A DNA stretch of 41,643 nucleotides, from positions 1 through 41,643 of the forward strand of contig CASFJK010000012.1 of the NCBI GenBank assembly GCA_949295025.1, written 5' to 3'. Shown here piece by piece: positions 1-9,239 of this stretch. The notes under the pieces were generated by a model that made no database searches, had not been told where the DNA came from, and saw only the letters and a list, made by a program, of their open reading frames with translations. Source of the stretch: an uncultured Pseudomonadota bacterium (GTDB taxonomy: Bacteria; Pseudomonadota; Alphaproteobacteria; RF32; CAG-239). Made by a program: the position numbers and the translations under genes. Position 1 is the stretch's first letter. Every line of letters begins with the position of its first letter.

Positions 1-1
1 T

Positions 2-493
2 TTGCTTAATTTTGATATCAAGAAATTAAAAATTAATATTGCATTTTTCTTGATGTTGGTCGTATCTCTTTTATTATCGTTGTCTTCGGTATTATCCAAA
101 TATTCTCTGCAGAGTGTTGACTTTGTAACAGTTTTATTCTGGGGTTCACTTTTTGCAACATCAATAAGTTTATCTCTTTTATTTTTACCTCAATATAGAA
201 CAGATATTGTAAGCTCATTTCCGCAATATAAAAAGAGAATAAAACTCTTTTTATCTAATGAAATTTTAAACCAAGGCGGAACTTTAGCTGGAACAATAGC
301 TTTAGCTCATTTACCTGTATTAGCCGTAAAATCAATAGGCTCATCACAGAGTATTTTTACGCTTTTGTTAGGTTTTGTGCTTTATAAAATCTTCGGAAAC
401 AGCTTCAAAGAAAACTTAACCAGACAAGAAGTTATCAAAAAGCTCATCTCATTTACTGCCATTATCGTCGGAATCAATATGGTTTTGTTGTAA
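2..493 (+). CDS. DMT-superfamily (EamA-like) transporter, 3' part only
   Basis: About 163 residues with several hydrophobic helices (roughly 12-32, 43-62, 90-110, 115-130, 147-163). The Gly/Ala-rich helix order matches one EamA repeat of drug/metabolite transporters, which are usually about 300 residues with two repeats. The frame is open to the left edge, so this is probably the C-terminal repeat of a full-length inner-membrane permease whose start lies outside the window. The TTG at position 2 need not be the true start. Substrate cannot be inferred. Confidence 0.6.
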   Translation: MLNFDIKKLKINIAFFLMLVVSLLLSLSSVLSKYSLQSVDFVTVLFWGSLFATSISLSLLFLPQYRTDIVSSFPQYKKRIKLFLSNEILNQGGTLAGTIALAHLPVLAVKSIGSSQSIFTLLLGFVLYKIFGNSFKENLTRQEVIKKLISFTAIIVGINMVLL

Positions 494-582
494 ATAATCT
501 GCAATAGAACATTATATTGACATTTGCTTTAATTCGGCTTATCATGCCCCAAAATTTATAATTATAAACTTAAATATTATTT

Positions 583-780
583 TTGTATGAAACAGTTTTT
601 TTAGAATTTATTGGTCTAGCCCTTATTGGGATAGTGTTATCATCCATCGTTAACTTGTTTGTGCCGGAAGATATTGTATCGTGGCAAACGATAATTTATC
701 CTCCTGTAGTAATCTCTGCAATTTATTGCATTGCTAAAGCTGTTGAAAATGGCTATGGCGAAGATGCTGTTGATGACTAA
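583..780 (+). CDS. Small two-helix membrane protein, unknown
   Basis: A 65-residue frame with two hydrophobic stretches (about residues 6-26 and 37-53) and an acidic tail. It needs a TTG start. The ATG at 587 is in another frame and stops almost at once. No convincing Shine-Dalgarno sequence precedes it. It lies 54 nt upstream of another unknown gene on the same strand, which has a similarly bare leader, so the two may be co-transcribed. I do not recognise a family, and the unusual start keeps confidence low. Confidence 0.4.
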   Translation: MYETVFLEFIGLALIGIVLSSIVNLFVPEDIVSWQTIIYPPVVISAIYCIAKAVENGYGEDAVDD

Positions 781-834
781 CTAATTGATTGTTTTATTTA
801 TTTTTATATTAACTAACTTAAATTCATTAAAATT

Positions 835-1476
835 ATGAAAAAATTTAATTGGCCTGTTATTGACGATGTATTTTTATTTTTGGGACTTCTAGTTTTTTTT
901 GGTGGTATTGAGGCCTATTTTGAGTCTCATGATGGCTCTTTTATGGACAATTTTACTGTGTATAAAGAAAACATTCCTTTAGAGGTAGAAGTTAAAGCTG
1001 AAACGGATAATGACGCTTTTCATTTTCACCGTTATAGACATGAGATTGTCGGAATGGTAAAAAAGACCATGAGTGAATTTTCTTGCGAGGAAGTTATTAA
1101 TAACCCGCAGAAAATAGAAGAAATTGTAAAAAGTCGTTTTCACGAACCCAAAGCAACTCTTTCTTTTTTGACAATCACCGTTACACCACCGGCAGAATTT
1201 ATTGACGCTGGAAAAGCTCTTAAAATGGCATCTCTGACTGTTCAAAAAGATAGCTTAATATCAGCTTCCGCTAAAAAAGATGCTGTGGGCTATACGCCTG
1301 AAGCAGAAAGGTTAGAAGAACGACGAGACAGACGATTTGATGCTCAAGAAGAGCGCAAAATTAAGATGCGCGAAATTGAATCAAATGAAAAAATTAAAAT
1401 GCGTCAAGCAGAAGCCTTAGAAAATGCTGCTGACAATATGGGTATGTTCGGTAATTTAGCCGTAGAACTCCATTAA
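835..1476 (+). CDS. Membrane-anchored protein with C-terminal coiled coil, unknown
   Basis: 213 residues. One hydrophobic segment lies near the N terminus (about 12-27). A mixed soluble region (about 40-140) follows, then a strongly charged Glu/Arg/Lys helix (about 155-200) that looks like a coiled coil, and a short hydrophobic end. The arrangement loosely recalls band-7/SPFH proteins, but no SPFH motif is visible, so no function is assigned. ATG start, with an A+T-rich leader lacking a clear ribosome site. A strong terminator follows the stop directly. Confidence 0.6.
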   Translation: MKKFNWPVIDDVFLFLGLLVFFGGIEAYFESHDGSFMDNFTVYKENIPLEVEVKAETDNDAFHFHRYRHEIVGMVKKTMSEFSCEEVINNPQKIEEIVKSRFHEPKATLSFLTITVTPPAEFIDAGKALKMASLTVQKDSLISASAKKDAVGYTPEAERLEERRDRRFDAQEERKIKMREIESNEKIKMRQAEALENAADNMGMFGNLAVELH

Positions 1477-1481
1477 AACAA

Positions 1482-1516
1482 AAAACACCTGTAATTTTTT
1501 CAATTACAGGTGTTTT
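1482..1516. terminator. Bidirectional intrinsic terminator
   Basis: A perfect 15-bp stem (1482-1496 with 1502-1516) and a 5-nt loop, flanked by A-runs on the left and T-runs on the right. It sits between converging genes ending at 1476 (+) and 1520 (-), so it can stop transcription both ways. Confidence 0.85.
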
Positions 1517-1519
1517 ATT

Positions 1520-1792
1520 TTAACAACCACGATAGCGTCTTTCGGTTATTTTGTTTTTTCTTTCCTCTGGTTGAATTTTTTCTTCATATCGATCAGAAAA
1601 ATGCGCAAACTCGGAATAATAAAAATTCAAAATTTCTTGTTGTTTGCTGTTGGGATTAACAGCCAAAGTGATTTCATTGAATTGGCATACTACTCCTTTT
1701 TTGTTTTGTTGAGCTTTTAAAATCATGGCTCTTACGACATCAGCAATGCTATCACCACTTTTAACTTCATGAAAAATAATTTGTTTTTCCAT
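1520..1792 (-). CDS. Small soluble protein, unknown
   Basis: 90 residues from the ATG at 1792. An upstream in-frame ATG at 1840 would add 16 hydrophobic residues that look like translated leader. Mixed composition with a basic C terminus rich in Glu/Arg/Lys and ending in Cys. No recognised domain. It lies downstream of the antiporter gene on the same strand and could share its transcript. Confidence 0.5.
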   Translation of the reverse strand: MEKQIIFHEVKSGDSIADVVRAMILKAQQNKKGVVCQFNEITLAVNPNSKQQEILNFYYSEFAHFSDRYEEKIQPEERKNKITERRYRGC

Positions 1793-1870
1793 ACGCAAAT
1801 AAAAATTTAATAATATGAATAATTTTAATACATTGCGCACAGTTTACAAAAATGATTGTTTTTCTGCAAC

Positions 1871-3817
1871 TTATTTTTTCTCAGCTTCTGAAGCGGGCTT
1901 TTCTTCCTCTTGTTCAGTTTTACGACCACGTAAGTTGGCTAAAAATTGTGCTTCCATTTTCATATATTGCGTTAGCAACCAGCGCGATTGGAACAAAACC
2001 AATACCGTGCCGCAAAGCATGAGCAAAATGACTTCAACATTTTCGGTTAAGAAATGGTGCACTACGGTTACGATGAAAAAGCATATCAACAGCAAACGCA
2101 GACTGGTCATCACGGCCAAAGGCAAGCGGTTGCTCTTCTTTGCCATCCACAGCTTATAATAAATTTTTGCCAAGACACTATTGGAAACAAAAAAGTTGCG
2201 TACGTTTTCAACATTTTCGGACCAACCACTGAAAAAGTCAAACTTGTCTTCCAATTTTTTGACCATACCCTCTTTGTTTTCTCCCTCATCTGCGGCATCT
2301 TCCGTTGCTTTGGGCTTTTTCCAGAAAAAGATATATCTTATTGTTCCAATGATAAAACTTGGTAAAATAGCTTCCCAACCAATGAGCGCTTTTAAAAACG
2401 GAGCCATTAATAACAAAGTTATTACCGTCGTAGAAATGCGCCCCCATAAACCTGGGAAAAGAGTATGCATGAAGGGTTGAATATAGCTACCGGACAGAAT
2501 GATAATAAAATAAAGAATCATTGAAAATAAAATCAGGCGCAAGAAATAGTTTTTAAACAACTCGCCCCACATTTTTTCTTCTGAAGGGGTGGCATTGGGA
2601 GCCTGATTGGTTTTGTTAAAATATTCTACCAATTTAACTGGTAATATATTCATCAGTCTTTTGTAGAAAGGATCTGCTGCCTTTATCATCATTGGGGTGA
2701 AAAAGGTGGTAATTACGCACACAGCTACAATAATCGGATAAACTTTTGCATCTAAAACTTTTAAGCTCATTCCTAAAGATGCAATAATAAAGGCAAATTC
2801 ACCAACCTGGGCTAAAGAGAAGCCTCCGGAAATGGCTGTTTTTAAAGGTTGTCCTGACACAATAAAGCCTAGACAAGACAATGTGGTGTTACCAATCATC
2901 ACAATAGCGGTGATGACTAAAATCGGTTTGGCATATTCGACAAATAAGACCGGATTGACCATCATACCGACTGAAACGAAAAATACTGCCCCAAAAAAAT
3001 CTTTTAACGGTTTGATGTTTTTTGATATTCTATCAATCATTTCCGTTTCAGATAAAATAGAACCCATCAAAAATGCTCCTAAGGCCGAAGAAAAGCCAAA
3101 TCCCGTTGCCAGTAAGACCATGCCAAAACACATACTTACGGTGATTAAAAGCAACATTTCATCATTCAAATATTTACTGATTTTATCTAAAAATGTGGGT
3201 ACAAGATAAATGCCTATGATAAAACATAAGATTAAAAAGAAAAACAACTTTGATGCACTTACCAATAGTTGGCCACCATCAATGCTGCTTCCAACCGCAA
3301 CCATTGGCAACATTACCAACATCAAAATACCTACCAAATCTTCTACAACCAAAACACCAAAGACTAAGTCTGTGAATTTTTGCTTTTTGATATTCAAGTC
3401 ATCAAAGGCTTTGATAATAATGGTGGTTGAGGACATAGAAATCATGCTGCCTAAAAAGAAACTATCCATGGTGGACCAGCCCAAGAGCAAGCCCGTGCTA
3501 TAACCGATAAAAAGCATAAACAATACGTTTGAGTTTGCTGTTATCATTGCCGACTTACCAACATTCATCATTTTTTTGAAACTAAATTCCAACCCCAAAC
3601 CAAAGAGTAAGAATATTACACCGATTTCTCCCCAAAGGGTTAGGTTCTCTTTATCACTTACTGTTGGAAAAAGATCAAAATACGGACCGGCAAAAATTCC
3701 GGCTAAGACATAGCCCAAGACAATCGGCTGTTTGAATTTTTTACAAAGCAGCGTTGTCAATCCGGCATAAATCGTGATTAGAGTTAAATCCACAATCAGC
3801 GTATGAATCGAGTGCAT
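1871..3817 (-). CDS. KefB-type cation:proton antiporter (CPA2 family)
   Basis: 648 residues. The N-terminal ~390 residues form a Na+/H+-exchanger (CPA2/KefB) membrane domain with about 12 helices, including the family-like segment G-Y-V-L-A-G near residue 35 and SSTTIIIKA near 130. A linker follows, then a second membrane region (about 425-500), a charged stretch, and two more helices near 575-610. No TrkA-N/RCK nucleotide-binding domain is visible, unlike E. coli KefB/KefC. Likely an inner-membrane K+ or Na+/H+ exchanger. The start is supported by GAGG upstream. It lies 24 nt after a LysR gene, which suggests local control. Confidence 0.85.
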   Translation of the reverse strand: MHSIHTLIVDLTLITIYAGLTTLLCKKFKQPIVLGYVLAGIFAGPYFDLFPTVSDKENLTLWGEIGVIFLLFGLGLEFSFKKMMNVGKSAMITANSNVLFMLFIGYSTGLLLGWSTMDSFFLGSMISMSSTTIIIKAFDDLNIKKQKFTDLVFGVLVVEDLVGILMLVMLPMVAVGSSIDGGQLLVSASKLFFFLILCFIIGIYLVPTFLDKISKYLNDEMLLLITVSMCFGMVLLATGFGFSSALGAFLMGSILSETEMIDRISKNIKPLKDFFGAVFFVSVGMMVNPVLFVEYAKPILVITAIVMIGNTTLSCLGFIVSGQPLKTAISGGFSLAQVGEFAFIIASLGMSLKVLDAKVYPIIVAVCVITTFFTPMMIKAADPFYKRLMNILPVKLVEYFNKTNQAPNATPSEEKMWGELFKNYFLRLILFSMILYFIIILSGSYIQPFMHTLFPGLWGRISTTVITLLLMAPFLKALIGWEAILPSFIIGTIRYIFFWKKPKATEDAADEGENKEGMVKKLEDKFDFFSGWSENVENVRNFFVSNSVLAKIYYKLWMAKKSNRLPLAVMTSLRLLLICFFIVTVVHHFLTENVEVILLMLCGTVLVLFQSRWLLTQYMKMEAQFLANLRGRKTEQEEEKPASEAEKK

Positions 3818-3841
3818 AAAAAATCCTCAAACAAATATCGG

Positions 3842-4723
3842 TTATAATTCTTGCAATAAGTCTTTATAGTAGTTTAAAACCACACGATTTTTGGGGATAT
3901 CTTTGCTCCCTTGATGTGTTATCAAGTATAGTGATACATTGCTTTGGCACGGAAGATGTTCAATATAAAACATTCCCTCATGCTTAAAGCGCAAAGGCAT
4001 AATCCCTATTCCCAAACCGCTCTTTAAGACTTCATACATATAATAACTGACATTGGTTGCAAAATTATTACTTTTTGCTTTTTTTAATAAATTTTCCCAA
4101 CCATCAATGTATTTTTCATATCCCATTTTGTTGATTATTTGATGTTTATCAATCAAATCTTCCAAATTTTTAGGACAGCCATATTTAGAAATGTATTGCG
4201 GTGCAGCAAAGAAACCAAATTCTAATTTTTTTGAGCAGATAACAACCGAATCGGAATCTGTCGGCAAACTTGGTGAAAGAGCAATATCTACATCTGAAAA
4301 AGGAATGTTTTTTTGCCCATCTTCATTGCGAATGAGGTGGAGAAGTTTAATTTTTGGGTATTGTTCATAAAAAGACACTAAATCTTTGCTAAAAATGGTT
4401 GATGCCGCAATTGAAGAAATGGCAACTCTCACTTCTCCGGCAATTTCTGTAACATCAACAATATTGCTTTTGATATCGTCTAAAACATTTTCTATCAGGG
4501 TAGATTTTTTTAACAATTCTTGACCGCGCGGGGTTAAAAAAGAGCCGCGGACATTGCTGGAAAGAACTTTGTATCCAAGTTCTTGTTCTAAATTATCAAT
4601 ATATTTATTTAAGGTATCAATCGAAACACCGAACTTTTGCGCAGCCTGCTTTTTTCCTGCATATTTATCTATAATTTTTAGATAGCATATTGCTTGCAAC
4701 AAATTGATGTCTTTAATATTCAA
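3842..4723 (-). CDS. LysR-family transcriptional regulator
   Basis: 293 residues, the normal LysR length. An N-terminal winged helix-turn-helix (about 8-65, with the typical AAQKFGVS and LEQELG segments) is followed by a substrate-binding domain of periplasmic-binding-protein type (about 92-290). The start is a TTG placed 5 nt after a GGAGG ribosome site. The gene is immediately upstream of, and co-directional with, the KefB-type antiporter, so it may regulate that gene. The inducer is unknown. Confidence 0.85.
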   Translation of the reverse strand: MNIKDINLLQAICYLKIIDKYAGKKQAAQKFGVSIDTLNKYIDNLEQELGYKVLSSNVRGSFLTPRGQELLKKSTLIENVLDDIKSNIVDVTEIAGEVRVAISSIAASTIFSKDLVSFYEQYPKIKLLHLIRNEDGQKNIPFSDVDIALSPSLPTDSDSVVICSKKLEFGFFAAPQYISKYGCPKNLEDLIDKHQIINKMGYEKYIDGWENLLKKAKSNNFATNVSYYMYEVLKSGLGIGIMPLRFKHEGMFYIEHLPCQSNVSLYLITHQGSKDIPKNRVVLNYYKDLLQEL

Positions 4724-4823
4724 TTTTGCCTCCGCCTTTTTTTATTAGCCACAAAAAAAGTTTACATGGAAGCTTATAATGATTACCAATAATTGTAAAG
4801 GATTATTCTTTTTTATAAAAGAA

Positions 4824-5714
4824 TCAATCACCGTAATAAGCACCTTTGGTGTTTTTTAAAATCATGGAAATATTGGCTTGGTTATTTTTCTCCGATGAAC
4901 GTGCTTCTTTAGCTTCTCTTTCCTCGGAAAAATCTTTGGCGTATTTGTAGGTCTTGCTAATTTTATTATCTAAATACTTTTCATTTGCCTTGGTTCCATC
5001 TTTTTCATATTGCTCTGATAAACTTGAAATATATTTTGTTTCTTTTGCCAATTCTGCCATTTTCTTATAACTCTTCAGCATATCTTTGCCATGTTCGCGA
5101 GATATTTTTTTAATGTCTTTTAAATCTTTCTTTTCTATACCTTGGTCCTGCGCCGAGGCAAATTTATCTACGATTTCAGACATTTTGTCTGACATATCAA
5201 GCACACCTTCCATCGCTGGCAACATGTTTTCGTGCATTACTTGAGACATCTCCAACTCTATGGCACTCAGGGCTAAATCTAATTTAACATCATAGTCTAA
5301 TTCTTGTTTGCCATAGCCATCATCTTCACATTCTCCCATAAAGTCGACGCACATATCATAATGCATATCTTCATCAATATTTTTAATCTCATTATAATCA
5401 ACTTCGACATCTTCTTGCGCTTGCTTGGGCATATTAAGCGGCGGGAGAGATGTATCCATTTCCGCTACAGGAATTGAGCTTGCTCGTTCTGCAACCGGTA
5501 ACGGCATGGCAATGGTATCTGTCGGAAGCTCTTCTGATAAAATATTTTGAGAATTTTGTTCTGAACTTAAATTTTGGGTTACCGGTTCAATTTTTTTATC
5601 AAATTCCGGTCCCTGCATAACTTTTCCGTCCCCTGTTTCAAGGGCTACCGTGGTAAGACCTGCGGCTAAAACACCTCTTAACATTTTTATTTTGTTCAAA
5701 ACATCTTTTTCCAT
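4824..5714 (-). CDS. Acidic, helix-rich protein, unknown
   Basis: 296 residues. A short weakly hydrophobic stretch (about 12-24) is followed by a low-complexity Pro/Glu/Ser region (to about 105), an acidic segment and a long Lys/Glu-rich helical part (about 140-285) likely to form coiled coil. No family recognised. It is alone between the LysR gene and a divergent flavin-reductase gene. An A+T-rich hairpin just past its stop (4805-4824) is too weak to call a terminator. Confidence 0.55.
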   Translation of the reverse strand: MEKDVLNKIKMLRGVLAAGLTTVALETGDGKVMQGPEFDKKIEPVTQNLSSEQNSQNILSEELPTDTIAMPLPVAERASSIPVAEMDTSLPPLNMPKQAQEDVEVDYNEIKNIDEDMHYDMCVDFMGECEDDGYGKQELDYDVKLDLALSAIELEMSQVMHENMLPAMEGVLDMSDKMSEIVDKFASAQDQGIEKKDLKDIKKISREHGKDMLKSYKKMAELAKETKYISSLSEQYEKDGTKANEKYLDNKISKTYKYAKDFSEEREAKEARSSEKNNQANISMILKNTKGAYYGD

Positions 5715-5845
5715 TTTTTACACCATGGTCTGTTTTTTTGTTTTAGTTTAGCATAATTTATTGCTTATCGCCATATTTTTATTTGCAAGAGTCGTTTTAT
5801 GTATTACTAATAAAGCAAATAATATTTTGAGAGAAAGGATTTAAT

Positions 5846-6514
5846 ATGACAAAAATTACTTGGAAACCCGGAACATTATTAGCTCCGGTTCCACCTGCTT
5901 TAATTTCTTGCGGAACTCTTGAAAAACCAAATGTTATGACGGCTGCTTGGACCGGAATTATTGCTTCTGATCCGGCTATGACATATGTATCTATCCGCCC
6001 ATCAAGATACTCGCACAAGTTGATTAAAGACAGTGGTGAATTTGTTATTAACCTTACCCATCTTCCATTGGTTAAAGCTGCTGATTGGTGCGGTGTGAAA
6101 TCGGGTAAAAATGTTGATAAATTTAAAGAAATGGGATTAACAGCTTCTCCCTGCTCACAAATCAAAGCTCCGCAAATTGAAGAAGCTCCCGTTTCTCTTG
6201 AATGCAAAGTAAAAAGTGTGACCAATTATGGCACGCATGATATGTTTTTGGCTGAAATTGTTGCCGTTGACGTTGATGATAAATATATTGATGAAGATGG
6301 CAAACTTTGGCTCGAAAAAGCCGGCTTGATTGCTTATGTTCATGGTTTTTATTATACTCTCGGTCGCAAAATCGGTAAATTTGGATTTTCGGTAGAAAAA
6401 AATCCGAAAAAAGTGAAAGAAAAAGATTTCGAACCCAAAGAAAAAACTGCTAAAACTAAAATAATTACGCCGCCAAAAAAGAAAAATATAGGCAAGCGCA
6501 AAAAAGCTTATTAA
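5846..6514 (+). CDS. Flavin reductase-like (FMN-binding split barrel) protein
   Basis: 222 residues. Residues 1-175 match the flavin-reductase-like split-barrel family: the start WKPGT, the strand with NVMTAAWTG, SIRPSRYSH and EFVINL segments are characteristic. Such proteins bind FMN and reduce flavin or act as flavoprotein oxidoreductases; the true substrate is unknown. The last ~45 residues are an unusual Lys/Pro-rich basic tail. Start is supported by AGAAAGGA about 6 nt upstream. An intrinsic terminator follows. Confidence 0.85.
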   Translation: MTKITWKPGTLLAPVPPALISCGTLEKPNVMTAAWTGIIASDPAMTYVSIRPSRYSHKLIKDSGEFVINLTHLPLVKAADWCGVKSGKNVDKFKEMGLTASPCSQIKAPQIEEAPVSLECKVKSVTNYGTHDMFLAEIVAVDVDDKYIDEDGKLWLEKAGLIAYVHGFYYTLGRKIGKFGFSVEKNPKKVKEKDFEPKEKTAKTKIITPPKKKNIGKRKKAY

Positions 6515-6523
6515 ATATATTAC

Positions 6524-6557
6524 AAAGCCGCAGATTGCCATGATTTGCGGTTTTTTT
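6524..6557 (+). terminator. Intrinsic terminator
   Basis: Stem 6524-6535 with 6543-6554 (core CCGCA/TGCGG, one G-T pair), 7-nt loop, then a T-run to 6557. It is 10 nt past the stop of the flavin-reductase-like gene. The remaining interval to 6785 holds a promoter and no convincing gene. Confidence 0.75.
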
Positions 6558-6719
6558 ATGTTCGATTCCCTGCGGATTCTATCAATTTTGGTCAATTTTA
6601 CGACAAAAAAACTTTTTTTAAAGGATATTTTTTTATTTTTTGCATTCGATTCTTTTCTTTGTTTTCCCTCTTCAAAGGCGCAGTTTTCCTTATCACACAA
6701 AACATTATAGACTTAAAAC

Positions 6720-6751
6720 TTGACAAAATTTTAAAAATTATATACTATACT
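6720..6751 (+). promoter_or_regulatory. Sigma70-type promoter
   Basis: A perfect TTGACA at 6720-6725 is followed by two overlapping TATACT hexamers (6741-6746 and 6746-6751), giving spacers of 15 or 20 nt; TACTAT at 6743 would give 17. It lies 34-65 nt before the gene starting at 6785. Confidence 0.6.
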
Positions 6752-6784
6752 ATGCGTAATGCAGAAAACTTGGGAGTTTGATAA

Positions 6785-7402
6785 ATGCATAATTTTGATG
6801 ACACTAGAACCAAAGAATTTGAAAAATTATTTTCTCAAAAAGATATTATCGGTCTAGAAAATTTTATTGAAAAAAACCTTGAATACAAAAAAATATATGA
6901 CCTATTCAAAGGTCGTTTCTACTTCGACACCAAAGATATTTTCACCTTCAAGATATCACCTTCTCACAAAACAGCTGCCCTCATCTCTCTTCTCTACGAA
7001 AAACAAAAATCTTCCTCCTTCTTCTCCACCCCTTCTCCTCAATATAATCTTGAAATTTTGATTGCTAGATATGGCAACGACGGAAATTTTCACCGTGCAG
7101 AACAAATTCGTTATGATTATACAGACAATATGAAATTTGTTGATTTGGAAGATGATGCTATTTTACTTTCACGCGCCGATAATCCTGAACAGGTTATTCG
7201 GCGTTTTTTACGTCATATACAAGAAATGAAATCAATTCCGAAAATGGAATTATTAACGAGAGAAGAAATTGAACTCAAAAAGCAGCAACTGATTCTGATC
7301 CGTGATGAATATAAAAGCAGAATGGTTGGAAAAGCTCAAGAAAAACAACCTTTGCGCCCAAACTTTTTGGCTATGGAAAATCAATACAAACGTAGTGTTT
7401 AA
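6785..7402 (+). CDS. Soluble protein, unknown
   Basis: 205 residues, mostly charged and helical, without signal peptide or membrane helix. The middle contains a Ser/Pro-rich loop (about 78-88). The C-terminal half (about 105-190) has alternating charged residues typical of helical hairpins. No family recognised. It has its own promoter upstream and a 13-bp hairpin downstream, so it appears monocistronic. Confidence 0.6.
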   Translation: MHNFDDTRTKEFEKLFSQKDIIGLENFIEKNLEYKKIYDLFKGRFYFDTKDIFTFKISPSHKTAALISLLYEKQKSSSFFSTPSPQYNLEILIARYGNDGNFHRAEQIRYDYTDNMKFVDLEDDAILLSRADNPEQVIRRFLRHIQEMKSIPKMELLTREEIELKKQQLILIRDEYKSRMVGKAQEKQPLRPNFLAMENQYKRSV

Positions 7403-7409
7403 TAATATA

Positions 7410-7439
7410 AAGAAAGGCGGAGAAAACTCCGCCTTTCTT
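7410..7439. terminator. Hairpin between converging genes
   Basis: Perfect 13-bp stem (7410-7422 with 7427-7439), AAAA loop, between genes ending at 7402 (+) and 7449 (-). The T-tract is weak on both sides, so termination efficiency is uncertain. Confidence 0.65.
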
Positions 7440-7448
7440 AGTTACATT

Positions 7449-9239
7449 TTATTTACCAAAAACTTTTTTATCAAGTTTTTCCAATTCATCAATATAACCG
7501 GAGATAAGCTTCAAGCCCATGTTCCAGAATTTTGGATCATTAGGATTCAAACCAAAAGGCTTTAACAACTTGTCATAATCGGTAATGGCTGTTTTTTCCA
7601 ACATTTGCAAATATTTCTTCGGAAAATCTTTAACACTGCCATCTTGACTGACTTGATACAACGAGTTGACCAAACAATCAGCAAAAGAATAGGCATAAAC
7701 ATAAAACGGCAAGAAAAAGAAATGTCCGACCTGAAGCCAAATATATGCTGAATTTTCATCCACATTGACACATGGCCCCAAAACATCTTTTTGAACCTCT
7801 ACCCAGATATCAGCCAAGCGTTGCTCTGATAATTCTCCGTTTTTGCGTTCTTCATGCGCTTTGCTTTCAAAAAAATGAAATGCAATTTGGCGGAAAGCCG
7901 TGTTAATCATATCGTTTACTTTAGAAGCTATCAAACATAACTTTGTTTTGTCATCTTTAATGCTTCTTAACATGGATTGAAATGTTATCATCTCGCCAAA
8001 AACAGAAGCAACTTCTTCCGATGTCATGCGAGATGTTTCATTCAAATCGCCATTCTTTTGTCTAAGGCGCATGTGGCAACCATGTCCTAGCTCGTGAGCT
8101 AAGGTCAAAACATCATTTTGTTTGCCGACAAAGTTCAACAATAAATATGGATGTTTTACACTGCTTGTTCCTGCAGCAAAGGCTCCGCTTCTTTTACCAT
8201 CACGCGGAGGAACATCAATCCAAGCATTTTCAAAAAAGGGTAAGGCTGTTTCATACAGTTCGGGAGAAAATTCTTTATAAGCATTCAACACGGTCTTAAC
8301 TGCTTCTTCCCAGCTATAATGCAAATCTGCCGAAAACGGTAAAGGTGCATTTCTATCCCAATACTCAATTTTATCAACGCCTAGCCATTTGGCTTTTAAC
8401 TTATAAAAACGATGGCTGATATTTTTATAATTCTCTTTTACAGTGTTGGCCAAGGCATCAACCACATCATCTGATACATTTTCACTCAAATTGCGTTCAG
8501 AAACGGGTTTTTTATATTTTCTTTTATTATCTTCAATTGACTTATCTTTGATAACCATATTGTAGATAAAGGTAAACAAAGGAGAATTTTCTTTGCTGAC
8601 GCGGTTTAACTCTTTTCCTGCTTTTTCACGAACTTTTGCGTCTTTATCTTGAAGCAATTTTGAGATTTCGGCATCATTATATTCTTTACCATCGATTGTA
8701 AATTTCAAACGGGAGGATTGTTCTTCATACAAGCGAACCCAAGCGGCGGAAGATGTTACTGACTTTTCGAGCAAAACCTCTTCCACTTCTTCACTCAACT
8801 CATGTTTTTTGAAACGCAAAACTCTTTCAAACCATGGTTTGTAAAAGCCAACCTTTTCATCTTTTAGCCATTCTTTAACTTTTTTATCCGGCAATTGATT
8901 TATTTCCAGTGTAAAAAAGACCAAAGGTTTGGCATATTCGGTTAAAGCCTCGGCCGTATTTTGATAAAAAACCATGGCTTCGCCGTTTTTCATTTGTGTG
9001 CACATATTCAGATAGGCAAACTCACCCAAGATGGTGCTCATGGTATCCAAATGCTCATATTCTGTTAATGCAGCATATATCTTTTTGGCGTCCATATCTG
9101 CCAACTTGCCTTTATATTTTTTGGCAAAATCAGCTGCTTTTTTCTTATATTCCGCTAAATCTTTTTGAATTTGAGGATCTTTTATGCCTTTGTATAAATC
9201 AGACAAATCCCATGCAGGAAGTTCATTTTTTTTGTTCAT
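7449..9239 (-). CDS. pepF: Oligoendopeptidase F, M3 family zinc metallopeptidase
   Basis: 596 residues from the ATG at 9239, which has AGAGGA about 11 nt upstream and begins with the family-typical PAWDLSDLY segment. A longer frame to 9287 would run further into the previous gene. HELGH at residues 382-386 is the zinc-binding and catalytic HExxH of M3 peptidases, and length is normal for PepF. It is a cytoplasmic enzyme cleaving short peptides. Its first 17 nt overlap the end of the upstream membrane-protein gene, indicating translational coupling in a three-gene operon. Confidence 0.93.
   Translation of the reverse strand: MNKKNELPAWDLSDLYKGIKDPQIQKDLAEYKKKAADFAKKYKGKLADMDAKKIYAALTEYEHLDTMSTILGEFAYLNMCTQMKNGEAMVFYQNTAEALTEYAKPLVFFTLEINQLPDKKVKEWLKDEKVGFYKPWFERVLRFKKHELSEEVEEVLLEKSVTSSAAWVRLYEEQSSRLKFTIDGKEYNDAEISKLLQDKDAKVREKAGKELNRVSKENSPLFTFIYNMVIKDKSIEDNKRKYKKPVSERNLSENVSDDVVDALANTVKENYKNISHRFYKLKAKWLGVDKIEYWDRNAPLPFSADLHYSWEEAVKTVLNAYKEFSPELYETALPFFENAWIDVPPRDGKRSGAFAAGTSSVKHPYLLLNFVGKQNDVLTLAHELGHGCHMRLRQKNGDLNETSRMTSEEVASVFGEMITFQSMLRSIKDDKTKLCLIASKVNDMINTAFRQIAFHFFESKAHEERKNGELSEQRLADIWVEVQKDVLGPCVNVDENSAYIWLQVGHFFFLPFYVYAYSFADCLVNSLYQVSQDGSVKDFPKKYLQMLEKTAITDYDKLLKPFGLNPNDPKFWNMGLKLISGYIDELEKLDKKVFGK

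Noticed and set aside
835-1476. SPFH/band-7 membrane-raft protein
   Set aside because: Only the general layout (helix plus coiled coil) agrees; no family motif could be seen.
6545-6781. Plus-strand frame of 78 codons rich in Phe/Lys
   Set aside because: It begins inside a terminator and contains the sigma70 promoter for the next gene; no ribosome site.
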